Made by a program: the position numbers and the translations under genes
Notes under the pieces: generated by a model
What the model was told of the DNA's origin: nothing
The model's input: the letters and a program-made list of their open reading frames with translations, nothing else
Databases searched by the model: none
NCBI RefSeq assembly: GCF_016834455.1
Contig: NZ_CP069213.1
Location: 2,728,501 to 2,792,500 of the forward strand
Reading direction: 5' to 3'
Length of the DNA: 64,000 nucleotides
DNA from: Shewanella litorisediminis
GTDB lineage: Bacteria > Pseudomonadota > Gammaproteobacteria > Enterobacterales > Shewanellaceae
Shown here: positions 50,239 through 58,798 of the stretch, piece by piece
Position numbering within the stretch: the stretch's first letter is position 1
How the letters are laid out: every line of letters begins with the position of its first letter

Positions 50239-51360
50239 TTAATTCATTGTGACTGAAATCTGGCTTTCTTGCATGCGTTTTTTTGTCAGACGCTTGGTGC
50301 GATCACGGATATCGCCGGCAAGTTGACCACAGGCGGCATCGATATCATCGCCACGGGTTTTGCGTACTATCACGGTCAGATCGTATTCCATCAACACCTT
50401 GGCAAAACGATCAATACGGGAGTTGGAAGAACGCCCGTAGGGAGAACCAGGATAGGGATTAAAAGGGATTAGGTTGATTTTGCAGGGAGTATCCTTCATC
50501 AACTTAGCCAGTTCATGGGCTTGATCCGTGCTGTCATTGATATGATCGAGCATCACGTATTCCAGGGTCACGCGGCCACGGTTAGCATTGGACTTCTCAA
50601 GATAGCGACGGATGGCAGCCAAAAATTCCTGTAGCGGATACTTTTTGTTGATGGGTACCAGCACATCTCTGAGTTCATCATTAGGCGCGTGGATACTCAC
50701 CGCCAGAGCCACATCAATCACATCGCCAAGCTTATCCAGCGCCGGCACCACACCCGAGGTAGACAGGGTCACGCGGCGCTTGGACAAACCAAAACCATAA
50801 TCGTCCAACATGATGTTCATGGCCGGCACCACATTGGCGAGGTTCAGCAAAGGCTCACCCATGCCCATCATCACCACGTTGGAAATAGGACGCTCGCCGG
50901 TTTCTTTCTGGAAACCCAAAAAGTGCGATACCCGCCAGATCTGGCCAACGATTTCTGACACGGTCAGGTTACGGTTAAAGCCCTGCTGCGCGGTGGAGCA
51001 AAAGGTGCATTCGAGGGCACAGCCCACCTGAGATGACACACACAGGGTGGCCCGGTCTTCTTCGGGGATGTATACCGTCTCGACTTCCTGGCCCTGGCCT
51101 ACGTTGATGGCAAACTTAATGGTGCCATCAGACGATTTTTGGTAACTGGTGATTTCAGGCGCAACAATTTCACAACGTGCAGCAAGCTTGGCACGCATGG
51201 CCTTATTGATGTTGGTCATCTGTTCGAAGTCGCTGACACCGAAATGATAGATCCATTGCATTATCTGCTGGGCACGAAAGGGTTTTTCGCCCATTTCCGT
51301 CAGCAGTGCTTTCAGTCCCGGCAAATCCAGGTCCAGCAAATTGATCTTCTTTTCACTCAT
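50239..51360 (-). CDS. rlmN: 23S rRNA/tRNA (adenine-C2) methyltransferase RlmN
   Basis: 373 residues. The radical-SAM Cys triad is in [15 protein letters not shown], and the second catalytic Cys is near the C-terminus in [12 protein letters not shown]. It methylates A2503 of 23S rRNA and A37 of some tRNAs. It is the first gene of the rlmN-pilW-rodZ-ispG run, with 32 bases to pilW. Confidence 0.97.
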   Translation of the reverse strand: MSEKKINLLDLDLPGLKALLTEMGEKPFRAQQIMQWIYHFGVSDFEQMTNINKAMRAKLAARCEIVAPEITSYQKSSDGTIKFAINVGQGQEVETVYIPEEDRATLCVSSQVGCALECTFCSTAQQGFNRNLTVSEIVGQIWRVSHFLGFQKETGERPISNVVMMGMGEPLLNLANVVPAMNIMLDDYGFGLSKRRVTLSTSGVVPALDKLGDVIDVALAVSIHAPNDELRDVLVPINKKYPLQEFLAAIRRYLEKSNANRGRVTLEYVMLDHINDSTDQAHELAKLMKDTPCKINLIPFNPYPGSPYGRSSNSRIDRFAKVLMEYDLTVIVRKTRGDDIDAACGQLAGDIRDRTKRLTKKRMQESQISVTMN

Positions 51361-51507
51361 CAGACAAACCTCAAACCAGTTACTCCCACCACGGGGGCCG
51401 CGAATTATACCGATCTGCCACGAAATTCGCCAGCAGCCAAACCAAGTCTATGGTACCATGGCCGCCGGTCGATTTTGGCCTATGCTATGGAGCTATTTTA
51501 GCCTTTT

Positions 51508-52569
51508 ATGGTTACCCTCATTATTATCATACTCGTTGCCGTTGGCGTTTCCTTTCTGTGCAGCGTGTTCGAAGCCGTGCTTCTGTCTGTGACCCCAAGT
51601 TATATCGCCTCTCTGGAGGAAGATAATCCCGCCGCAGCCAGCCGACTGCGCGCCCAAAAAGACAATGTTGAAGCACCATTGGTGGCCATTCTGACGCTGA
51701 ACACCATTTCCCATACTGTCGGTGCCGCTGTTGCGGGTGCTCAGGCAGCCTATGTCTTTGGCGATCACATGCTGGGCGTCTTTTCCGCCGTGCTCACCTT
51801 TATTATTTTGTTCTTCTCCGAAATCATCCCCAAAACCCTGGGCGCCAACCACTGGCGTACGTTGGCGCCGGCAGTCAGCCTCGCGCTGTTATGGATGGAG
51901 CGTGCCACCAAGCCGCTTATCTGGATGTCGCAGCAGGTGACCAAACTGTTGGGCAAAGGCGAAGAGGGACAGTATATTCGTCAGGAAATGAGTGCCATGG
52001 CGCGCATGGGGCACGAGTCCGGTGAATTGGATGCTCAGGAATCCCGTATTCTGACCCAAATTCTGTCGGTAAAAGAAATGCCGGTTACCAGCATCATGAC
52101 ACCCAGAACCGTGATGTTTACTGTCCCCATGTCCATGACATTGGAAGACTTTGCCAGCAAACATATGTCCAAGCCCTTTAGCCGACTGCCGGTGTATGGC
52201 GAAGATAATGATGACATTCAGGGTTTTGTAAATCGCACCGACGTGTTGCTTGAGGTGCGCGACAATCCCCAAAGCACCATGGCCAGCCTGAAGCGCAATC
52301 TGCTGGCAGTGCCCGAAACGGCCAAGATTCTGCCTCTGCTTGAGCTGATGATTAAACGCAACACCCAGATAGCCGTAGTGGTGGACGAATACGGTTCCGC
52401 TCAGGGTCTGGTGACTCAGGAAGACATTATCGAGTCTATGCTCGGTCTGGAAATCGTTGACCTGAACGACCCGGCCATCGATATGCAGCGTCTTGCAAGA
52501 CAATTGTGGAAAAGACGCATCAAGGAAAAAGGCATTCGACTGTCAGACGACCAGGACGGAGACCTTTAG
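51508..52569 (+). CDS. CNNM/CorC-family membrane protein (DUF21 plus CBS pair)
   Basis: 353 residues. Helices in residues 1-135 form the DUF21 transmembrane domain (VSFLCSVFEAVLLSV, NTISHTVGAAVAGAQA, FFSEIIPKTLGANHW). A CBS pair follows at about 195-325 (ITSIMTPRTVMFTV, VVDEYGSAQGLVTQEDIIE). The usual C-terminal CorC_HlyC domain is missing, as the protein ends 25 residues after the CBS pair. Related proteins export Mg2+ or other divalent metals. The older label hemolysin is misleading. Confidence 0.88.
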   Translation: MVTLIIIILVAVGVSFLCSVFEAVLLSVTPSYIASLEEDNPAAASRLRAQKDNVEAPLVAILTLNTISHTVGAAVAGAQAAYVFGDHMLGVFSAVLTFIILFFSEIIPKTLGANHWRTLAPAVSLALLWMERATKPLIWMSQQVTKLLGKGEEGQYIRQEMSAMARMGHESGELDAQESRILTQILSVKEMPVTSIMTPRTVMFTVPMSMTLEDFASKHMSKPFSRLPVYGEDNDDIQGFVNRTDVLLEVRDNPQSTMASLKRNLLAVPETAKILPLLELMIKRNTQIAVVVDEYGSAQGLVTQEDIIESMLGLEIVDLNDPAIDMQRLARQLWKRRIKEKGIRLSDDQDGDL

Positions 52570-52582
52570 TCATTCTGCTTTC

Positions 52583-52602
52583 TGCCCGGCTCTTGCCGGG
52601 CA
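52583..52602 (+). terminator. Hairpin after the CNNM-like gene, weak terminator
   Basis: TGCCCGGC, loop TCTT, GCCGGGCA. It has no real T-run, so it may be an attenuator or mRNA stabiliser before the nucleotidase gene. Confidence 0.45.
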
Positions 52603-52620
52603 TAGTTAATAAGGCGTTTT

Positions 52621-54342
52621 GTGCATACCCCAGCTTATTGCCTGCAACTGGCACACATCAACGATTGCCACAGTAACTTCGACCCCGTCGCCCTGAGCCT
52701 GTCAGTACCTCATGAAAACACCATGGTGCGCGTAGGCTGCCACAGTGGCGGGTATGGCCGCATCGCGACCTTGCTTGAGCAAGCCCGCGAACAGGCCCAA
52801 CGCAATAACCAGAGGTTTTTGTTTCTCCACGGCGGCGATACCTTTCAGGGCACCCTTTACTTTAACGAGTTTAAAGGCCGCGCCAATGCCAGGCTGCTGA
52901 ACATGCTCAGACCCGATGCCATGGTACTGGGTAACCATGAAATCGACAGTGGCAATGCCCCGCTCTACCGCTTTATCGAAGCCATCGATTTTCCCATGCT
53001 GGCCGGCAACATGGACTTAAGCGGCGAAGATCCCACCAAGGCATTTCCACTGGCCCGGTTGCCCAATCTCTATTGCCTCGACTCCAGCACCGGCTGCGCC
53101 GGGGTGATAAAACATCCCCTTGGTGACCGCGAGCTTGCTATTGTCGGCATCACACTGGATCAGATGAGTGTGATAGCCAGGCCCGATCCGGATACAGAGT
53201 TCGCCAATGCGGTGGAGACCTGTGAGCGCACGGTAGCCGCACTCAAGGCGCAAGGCATAGATCATATTCTGGTGCTCAGCCACCTTGGCCTCGACGGTGA
53301 CCGCAAGCTTGCCGCATCGGTGGATGGCATAAGCCTTATCGTGGGTGGTCACAGCCATACCCTGATGGGGGATTTTGCCGGGCTGGGACTATCGGCAGTG
53401 CCCTGGGGTGAGCGCGTCAATGGCACCCCCATATTGCATGCGGGCAAGTATGCCGAAACCCTGGGACTTGCCAGCATCTGCTTCGATGACAAGGGACAGG
53501 TCACCTCCCTCGATGGCGCCAATTACCTGATGCTGGATGAGCATCTGGTTATCGATGGCGGCGATGAGATGACACGCAATGCCATCATTGCCAAGCTGAA
53601 GGCCCATCCAAACATTCTCTGGCCAGCGCAACATACCCATGTTCAGCAGGTGATAGATACTGAGTTCCGGCCCGCAATCCGCGCGCTGGACCATCAGGTG
53701 CTGGCCATGGTGCCAAGGGAACTGGTGCATACCCGCTTGCCCAGCAAAGCATTGCCCCATGGCAGCGAGGTAGCGCCCTGGGTCAGCCGCGCCATGTATG
53801 AAGAGTCACGCATTCTTGACGGTGCGGTCCAATTTGCACTGCATAATGCCGGCGGCGTGCGCCAGTCTCTCAGCCGGGGGCAAATCACCCTCGCCGATGT
53901 GCTTGGCCGCTTGTTGCCCTTTGAGCTGCCTTTGGTGAAATACGCCATCGAAGGCCAGTACTTGTTTGAGGCGCTTGAATCCGCCATCAACAGTGCCACC
54001 AACAACAGCGTAGTGGGCACGGGCGCGGGCAGTTTTCCATATACCTTTGGGCTTAAGTATCACTACGATGGCCGTCGTCCCATGGGAGAAAGGGTGTTGT
54101 CGTTAACGGTCGCACAAAATGGCCTTTGGGTACCGGTTAAACGCCAACAGGTCTACGTGGGGGTTTCATCGGCTTACACCGCATCGGGAAAAGAAGGATA
54201 CGATGCCCTGGCTTGCTGCCATTGGCAGGAGTCCATCGATGGCCTGACGCTGCCCGGCGCCTTTATTCGCTTTATTCAGCGCCATGGCGAAATCGCCGAT
54301 GAGCTGGCACCGCAGCTATCCTATGTCAGCCATCTTGGCTGA
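52621..54342 (+). CDS. 5'-nucleotidase / 2',3'-cyclic phosphodiesterase family enzyme
   Basis: 573 residues from a GTG. The calcineurin-like metal site is shown by LAHINDCHSNF, HGGDTFQG, GNHEID, LSHLGLDGD and GGHSHT. The C-terminal substrate domain (5_nucleotid_C) begins near 345 and includes NAGGVRQSL. UshA and CpdB relatives are periplasmic, but no signal peptide is visible here, so the enzyme may be cytoplasmic. Substrate range cannot be read from sequence. Confidence 0.88.
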   Translation: MHTPAYCLQLAHINDCHSNFDPVALSLSVPHENTMVRVGCHSGGYGRIATLLEQAREQAQRNNQRFLFLHGGDTFQGTLYFNEFKGRANARLLNMLRPDAMVLGNHEIDSGNAPLYRFIEAIDFPMLAGNMDLSGEDPTKAFPLARLPNLYCLDSSTGCAGVIKHPLGDRELAIVGITLDQMSVIARPDPDTEFANAVETCERTVAALKAQGIDHILVLSHLGLDGDRKLAASVDGISLIVGGHSHTLMGDFAGLGLSAVPWGERVNGTPILHAGKYAETLGLASICFDDKGQVTSLDGANYLMLDEHLVIDGGDEMTRNAIIAKLKAHPNILWPAQHTHVQQVIDTEFRPAIRALDHQVLAMVPRELVHTRLPSKALPHGSEVAPWVSRAMYEESRILDGAVQFALHNAGGVRQSLSRGQITLADVLGRLLPFELPLVKYAIEGQYLFEALESAINSATNNSVVGTGAGSFPYTFGLKYHYDGRRPMGERVLSLTVAQNGLWVPVKRQQVYVGVSSAYTASGKEGYDALACCHWQESIDGLTLPGAFIRFIQRHGEIADELAPQLSYVSHLG

Positions 54343-54347
54343 CGACA

Positions 54348-54376
54348 GGCTCACCCCACCTCTGGGCGGGTGAGCC
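54348..54376. terminator. Convergent-gene hairpin
   Basis: GGCTCACCC and GGGTGAGCC make a perfect 9-bp stem between the nucleotidase and GNAT genes. The stem includes the GNAT stop codon. T-runs are weak. Confidence 0.5.
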
Positions 54377-55313
54377 ACTTTTCCATACTGAAATTCACCA
54401 GTACTTGCCCGTGTCTTGGGTGTTCGTTCCGGCAAAGCTCAGTGAATCCCCTGCTCAGAAAAAACGGCCGGGCGAAATACGACGCTTCTACGGTGAGACG
54501 CTGCACGCCGTCACGCCACGCCTGCTGTTCAAGCACCCGGTAAAGACTGCCCGCCACACCAGAGCGCGCCGCTGCGGGCGCGGTAAACAAACAGTCGATT
54601 TCAGCTTCGCCGTGTCCACGGGGCAGTAAATTGATAAAACCGACAATCCCTGAGTCGCCGCGGGCAACCCATACCTTTGATGGCGCCAGCCGCGACTGCC
54701 AGGTGGCCTCGTCCCGAAGCGCAGGTGACCAGGCGTTACGCTCGGCTTCGCTGTAATACTCAGATGCTCCCTGCACCGCCTCGTGAAACAGCCGGGCAAC
54801 CGACGCCACATCCGTGCCCCTCAGGCTATCGATATGAAAAGGCAAAGACAGTGTCATGGCAAATCCGGGCAGTACCTGTCCTGACTTTTGTTGGAAATAG
54901 CGCCCTTTATCACTGAACCCCTTGGCTGCAAAAAGCCGGTGAGAGAACAATGAGGCATCGGTAGTAAGCGCGCCAACACCAAAACAGGGCGCCTGACGGA
55001 CGAGTGCGTCTATCAATTTACCGCCAATCCCCCTGCCCTGATGTGCCGGCGCGACATAAAGATGACCTATGTATCCCTTATCGGGATGACAAAGCTCACA
55101 ATCAATAAATCCCAGTACCTCATCGTTATCCCGTGCCACCAGCACCAGACTGCGGCGAAGCCTTGAGCGCCAATAGCGTTTATCCCGGATGCCGGCACTC
55201 CAGGCCTCGCATTGTGCCTGGGTGTAGCCTTTGCCAGCAGCCGCACTCACCGCCTGATGGAAGACAGTGGCAATTTGCGGGAAGTGGCTGGACTTGAGGG
55301 GGACTATCTGCAT
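54351..55313 (-). CDS. Tandem GNAT acetyltransferase
   Basis: 320 residues with two GNAT folds. Domain 1 (about 1-155) has the acetyl-CoA motif LYVAPAHQGRGIGGKLIDAL. Domain 2 (about 158-310) has LFTAPAARSGVAGSLYRVL, in which the Q/RxxGxG/A loop is less well kept. Each half begins with a similar block (IATVFHQAVSAAAGKGYTQAQ versus VARLFHEAVQGASEYYSEAE), so it arose by duplication. The acceptor is unknown. Confidence 0.88.
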   Translation of the reverse strand: MQIVPLKSSHFPQIATVFHQAVSAAAGKGYTQAQCEAWSAGIRDKRYWRSRLRRSLVLVARDNDEVLGFIDCELCHPDKGYIGHLYVAPAHQGRGIGGKLIDALVRQAPCFGVGALTTDASLFSHRLFAAKGFSDKGRYFQQKSGQVLPGFAMTLSLPFHIDSLRGTDVASVARLFHEAVQGASEYYSEAERNAWSPALRDEATWQSRLAPSKVWVARGDSGIVGFINLLPRGHGEAEIDCLFTAPAAARSGVAGSLYRVLEQQAWRDGVQRLTVEASYFARPFFLSRGFTELCRNEHPRHGQVLVNFSMEKWLTRPEVG

Positions 55314-55403
55314 TTGGTTGTTACCGACCCGAGCTTATTGATTATGGGTTGAGTGTCTTTGATAGCAGGTGATGGCACATTTTCGCTGAGGCGTTGCTAT
55401 CCC

Positions 55404-55619
55404 TCAGGCATCATCCAGCAGCGGTCGCAGCATGGCTTCCAGTCCGTTGAGTTTCACTTCATAGATAAGCGCCAACTCTTCACCCAGGCGCCCCTGTGGA
55501 AACCCATTGGCCTTAAACCACACCAGGTAGGGCTCTGGTAATTCCAGCAGTCGTCTTCCGGCATATTTACCAAAAGGCATTTTGCGATTTATAGCCACTT
55601 TCAATGACTTGGTATCCAT
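55404..55619 (-). CDS. DUF3820 family protein
   Basis: 71 residues. MPFGKYAGRRLLELPEPYLVWF and GFPQGRLGEEL are the family signature. Members have been labelled quorum-sensing-regulated virulence factors from a Pseudomonas structure, but the function here is unknown. It is small, cytoplasmic and single. Confidence 0.85.
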   Translation of the reverse strand: MDTKSLKVAINRKMPFGKYAGRRLLELPEPYLVWFKANGFPQGRLGEELALIYEVKLNGLEAMLRPLLDDA

Positions 55620-55906
55620 ATCTTCTCCGTCACGACGTCCGATGGAGGCAAAGAGTACTTCAGTGCGGTCAGTTTAACCCATCCACAGAAAGAACATTTA
55701 GGAATATATTTAATATTTTTAATAACCAAAACCAATAAATGATTGAAAGAAGTAGACTAATCAAGGGAACCTCAGCCGAATCTACTAAGGCAACCGAACA
55801 AAAAGACACAGTTAACAGCTTGTTTGTTAACAATATTATCTGTTTGTTATCGCCAGAGCGATGACGCGACGCCTTTTTGACGAATGACGGACAAATGTCA
55901 AAGTCA

Positions 55907-55919
55907 TGGCGCGGCGCCA
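55907..55919. promoter_or_regulatory. Perfect GC-rich palindrome, candidate parS or operator
   Basis: TGGCGC-G-GCGCCA stands out in an AT-rich region 136 bases before parA. Confidence 0.4.
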
Positions 55920-55992
55920 AAAATAAAAAAGTGTCAAAAATCAGGTAATTGACCATATGCACCCCAGACACTAGATTGAGTTTACCGTAGGT

Positions 55993-56006
55993 TGTGCGTA
56001 TGCACA
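55993..56006. promoter_or_regulatory. Palindromic operator candidate before parA
   Basis: TGTGC, GTAT, GCACA. It lies about 50 bases before the ATG, in a good place for autoregulation. Confidence 0.4.
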
Positions 56007-56054
56007 GACCTCACTGTAAATCACAGGCCCAATGGCAAACACAGGGGTAAAAAG

Positions 56055-56798
56055 ATGATTATTTTGGTCGGCGGGGAAAAAGGTGGCAGTGGCAAAAGCT
56101 GCCTGGCACAAAACATAGCCGTATTTCTTACCAAGGAATGTGGTGGCTCAGTGATCATGGTTGACTGTGATCCCCAGCGAACCACATCAGACTGGATCCA
56201 GGCCCGCAACAATAATCCCAAGCTTCCCGCAATCAATTGCGTTCAGCTGTATGGCAAAATTCGAAACGATTTGCTGAGCCTTGAACAGCATTACGATTAT
56301 GTGATTGTGGACTGTGGCGGTCAGGATAACCTCGCGCTGCGAGCCACCATGTCGGTTGCGTCTCACATTCTGATGCCATTGCGTCCAAAGCGCCGCGACC
56401 TCAAAACCGTGAGCCACATGGATGACGTGGTCGCTACCTGTATGATGATAAACCCCAAGATGAAGGCATCTTTTGTCATCACTCAGTGTCCGACGCTGCC
56501 CAATCAGTCCAACCGGATTTTGGAAGCCAAGGAAGTGTGTCGCACCTACGACATCAATGTGCTCGACGCCATCACTTACTCCCGCAACATCTATGACGAC
56601 AGTGAAGAGTCTGGCTTGTCTGTGATTGAAATCGATCACGAAGGCAAAGCCGCCGACGAAATTCGCGCCATCGCCTGTGAAATGCTGGGCGCCGCCAATG
56701 CCCAGGAAGTGCGGAATCAGTTGCAGCAGACTCAAATCAGTAAAATGAGAGGTCAATATGGGACTGGCAGATCTCAAGAAAAACTCTACGCCGTGTGA
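56055..56798 (+). CDS. ParA/MinD-family ATPase (orphan, not next to oriC genes)
   Basis: 247 residues from the ATG at 56055, preceded by AGGGGT; an upstream extension from 55992 is not family-like. The deviant Walker A is GEKGGSGKSCLAQN, with MVDCDPQRTTSDW and DYVIVDCGGQDN as switch and Walker B parts. There is no N-terminal helix-turn-helix, so it is of the short type found on plasmids and in some chromosomal positioning systems. Its end overlaps the next gene by 41 bases, a tight pairing typical of ParA with its DNA-binding partner. It may place or segregate DNA or a protein complex; the cargo is unknown. Confidence 0.88.
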   Translation: MIILVGGEKGGSGKSCLAQNIAVFLTKECGGSVIMVDCDPQRTTSDWIQARNNNPKLPAINCVQLYGKIRNDLLSLEQHYDYVIVDCGGQDNLALRATMSVASHILMPLRPKRRDLKTVSHMDDVVATCMMINPKMKASFVITQCPTLPNQSNRILEAKEVCRTYDINVLDAITYSRNIYDDSEESGLSVIEIDHEGKAADEIRAIACEMLGAANAQEVRNQLQQTQISKMRGQYGTGRSQEKLYAV

Positions 56799-57129
56799 TA
56801 ACCGGCTGCAGCTGGCCACCTCCATTGAAGATTTTATCGACGGGGCCAATCTGTATGCCATGGGGCTGCCACAACAGCGGGGCGCAGTAATATCGCTGGA
56901 AAACCATCGCCTGCGCCATGGCGCGGTAAAGCCACAGGCCAAAAAGCGCAGACCCAATTTCAGAAAAGCAACCTTTACCTTGAGCGAGCCTGCTATCGCC
57001 CATCTGGCCGAGATGGCCAGTGACTGCGACATAGCCAAATCAAAGCTGGTGCGCTTTTTAATCGAGTACCATTACCAGTTAACGACCGAGGAGCGCCAAC
57101 ACATAGAACGCGCCCTTTGCGTGGACTGA
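56758..57129 (+). CDS. Ribbon-helix-helix-like partner of ParA
   Basis: 123 residues. The N-terminal half is polar and may be flexible. The C-terminal half (RKATFTLSEPAIAHLAEMA, then CDIAKSKLVRFLIEYH) has the strand-helix-helix pattern of CopG/Arc proteins. Small RHH proteins serve as ParB-like centromere binders with short ParA proteins on plasmids, so a partner role is likely from the 41-base overlap. I do not recognise a named family. Confidence 0.7.
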   Translation: MGLADLKKNSTPCDNRLQLATSIEDFIDGANLYAMGLPQQRGAVISLENHRLRHGAVKPQAKKRRPNFRKATFTLSEPAIAHLAEMASDCDIAKSKLVRFLIEYHYQLTTEERQHIERALCVD

Positions 57130-57465
57130 AGATTCAACATCAACCTCCCGCCCCTTTTGCTGGCAGCACACAAGGTTTTTAACAATGAGCTGCCAGATTT
57201 TTTTATCCATTAAACAAGCAATCTGGTATTTGCCCTGAACTGACTCTGCATTGGGATTGATCTCACCAAGCGAGTTGGCCATTGCATGACAGCGCCCCAC
57301 ATGACAGCAACACCAGTTAGTGCGTTATAGCGCGCAAAAGGCCCACCCAAAAACTGTCGTAAATGCACGTATGTCAGGGCTGGACACGAGACCAAACCCC
57401 GCGTTCCCTTGATTTACTTGTCGCCAACCCCCATTGAGAGAGAAAGGAAATCAATCGGAAGCGAG
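57130..57465. other. 336-base gap between the ParA operon and mtfA
   Basis: Apart from the terminator at 57160-57204 and the region directly before mtfA, I see no gene or clear site. Confidence 0.4.
57160..57204 (+). terminator. Probable terminator of the ParA/RHH pair
   Basis: CTGGCAGC at 57160-57167 pairs with GCTGCCAG at 57189-57196 and is followed by A and a seven-base T-run. The loop is long (21 bases). Confidence 0.6.
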
Positions 57466-58290
57466 ATGGCGGCACTCATCATTGTGAGTTTACTGGGGAT
57501 GCTCGGCATATATTGGATAGCCTCGGGTCCTTCTCGCCGCCATCGGCGGCATAAAGCCCTTGCCAGCGGGGTATTTCCAGCGAGCTGGCGCGCGATTCTC
57601 AAAAAGCGTGTTGCCCATTACCCCTTGCTGCCGGATCACCTGCAACAGGAGCTCAGGCGAAAGATCCTGATTTTTCTCGGCGAGAAGCAGTTTATCGGCT
57701 GCAATGGGTTTCAAATCACCGACGAAGTCAGGCTAACCATTGCCGCCCAGGCCTGCTTGTTGCTGCTCAACCGTGACACTGACTTCTACCCGGGCCTTCG
57801 GCAAATTCTGGTGTATCCCAACGCCTTCTACGTTAACCGCAATGAGCAGGATGCAGCCGGGGTTGTCTGGGAGCGGCATGCGCTCCTTTCAGGTGAGTCC
57901 TGGAGCCAGGGACAGGTGCTGCTGTCATGGCACGACATCATTGAGGACTGCGAGCATCCCTTTGACGGCTTCAACGTCATCATCCATGAGTTTGCCCACC
58001 AGCTTGATCAGGAAGATGGCCGGGCCGATGGCGCGCCGCCCCTGCCCAGCAGCGAACGTTACCAAAGCTGGTCCACTATCATGCAGCAGGAATACGACCA
58101 GCTCTGTCATGCTGCAGACGCCGGGCAACCAAGCCTGTTCGATTATTACGGCGCCACAGCGCCCGCCGAGTTCTTTGCCGTCGTCAGCGAAACCTTTTTT
58201 ACCCGCCCCGACCCCTTTGCAGCCCAACACCGGCAGCTCTATGAAGAGTTTGCACGTTTTTATCGGTTGGATCCGGCGCAGTGGCGGTGA
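57466..58290 (+). CDS. mtfA: Zinc-dependent peptidase MtfA (M90 family)
   Basis: 274 residues from the ATG at 57466; a TTG at 57409 is an alternative. The zinc motif is NVIIHEFAHQLDQEDG, with a third ligand probably in AEFFAVVSETFF. Known MtfA binds and inactivates the repressor Mlc and has aminopeptidase activity. This copy has a hydrophobic N-terminal helix (MAALIIVSLLGMLGIYWIA) that E. coli MtfA lacks, so it may be membrane-anchored. Confidence 0.88.
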   Translation: MAALIIVSLLGMLGIYWIASGPSRRHRRHKALASGVFPASWRAILKKRVAHYPLLPDHLQQELRRKILIFLGEKQFIGCNGFQITDEVRLTIAAQACLLLLNRDTDFYPGLRQILVYPNAFYVNRNEQDAAGVVWERHALLSGESWSQGQVLLSWHDIIEDCEHPFDGFNVIIHEFAHQLDQEDGRADGAPPLPSSERYQSWSTIMQQEYDQLCHAADAGQPSLFDYYGATAPAEFFAVVSETFFTRPDPFAAQHRQLYEEFARFYRLDPAQWR

Positions 58291-58327
58291 TATGGTGGCA
58301 AAAACACCATAAAAACGAGACCAATCA

Positions 58328-58798
58328 ATGATAAAGAAAGCATTGTTTCTGGCAGCCCTGCTTGTTGGCAGCCAGAGTACGGCGGGAGAGCTTGAGCAAC
58401 AGCAGGCCACCAATGTACTCGACGCTCTGCATCAGCACGCGGCAAGCGCCAATTGGGATGCCTATTTTGCACTTTACACTCAGGACGCTGTGTTTCTTGG
58501 TACTGATGCCGGCGAGCGCTGGGGAATGGACGAGTTTCGCCGGTACGCGAGTCCCACCAAAGGCTGGACTTACGAACCACGTCGCCGTGCCCTGATAGAG
58601 CACGGCGACACCATTATGTTTGATGAGCTGTTATTTAACGAAAAATACGGGCTCACCCGAGGCAGTGGCGCCCTGGTGAAAACCGCAGAGGGCTGGCGGG
58701 TGTTGCAGTATCACCTGAGTTTTGCGGTGCCCAACGAGGTATCCAAAGACATCGCCCGGCAAATCATGGCCTTCGAGGCCAAATCAAAGACTCACTGA
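58328..58798 (+). CDS. Exported NTF2-like (SnoaL/DUF4440) protein
   Basis: 156 residues. The signal peptide is MIKKALFLAALLVGSQSTAG, followed by a cone-shaped NTF2-like domain (HAASANWDAYFALYTQDAVFLGTDAGERW, WRVLQYHLSFAVPNE). Such domains bind or turn over small molecules; no active site can be named. It is 37 bases after mtfA on the same strand. Its last bases overlap the convergent HDOD gene. Confidence 0.82.
   Translation: MIKKALFLAALLVGSQSTAGELEQQQATNVLDALHQHAASANWDAYFALYTQDAVFLGTDAGERWGMDEFRRYASPTKGWTYEPRRRALIEHGDTIMFDELLFNEKYGLTRGSGALVKTAEGWRVLQYHLSFAVPNEVSKDIARQIMAFEAKSKTH

Larger units (their letters stand above)
55620..56054. other. AT-rich 435-base gap upstream of the ParA gene with several palindromes
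   Basis: No gene. It holds TGTTTGTTA twice with a 20-base period (55821-55829 and 55841-55849), the inverted pair GTTAACA/TGTTAAC (55811-55831), TTTGAC/GTCAAA (55876-55902), the perfect TGGCGCGGCGCCA (55907-55919) and TGTGCGTATGCACA (55993-56006). This density suggests operator or partition-site function for the ParA/RHH pair. Confidence 0.5.

Noticed and set aside
55669..55971. 100-codon minus-strand frame upstream of the ParA gene
   Set aside because: The hydrophobic Leu/Ile-rich translation comes from AT-rich DNA, there is no ribosome site, and palindromes run through it.
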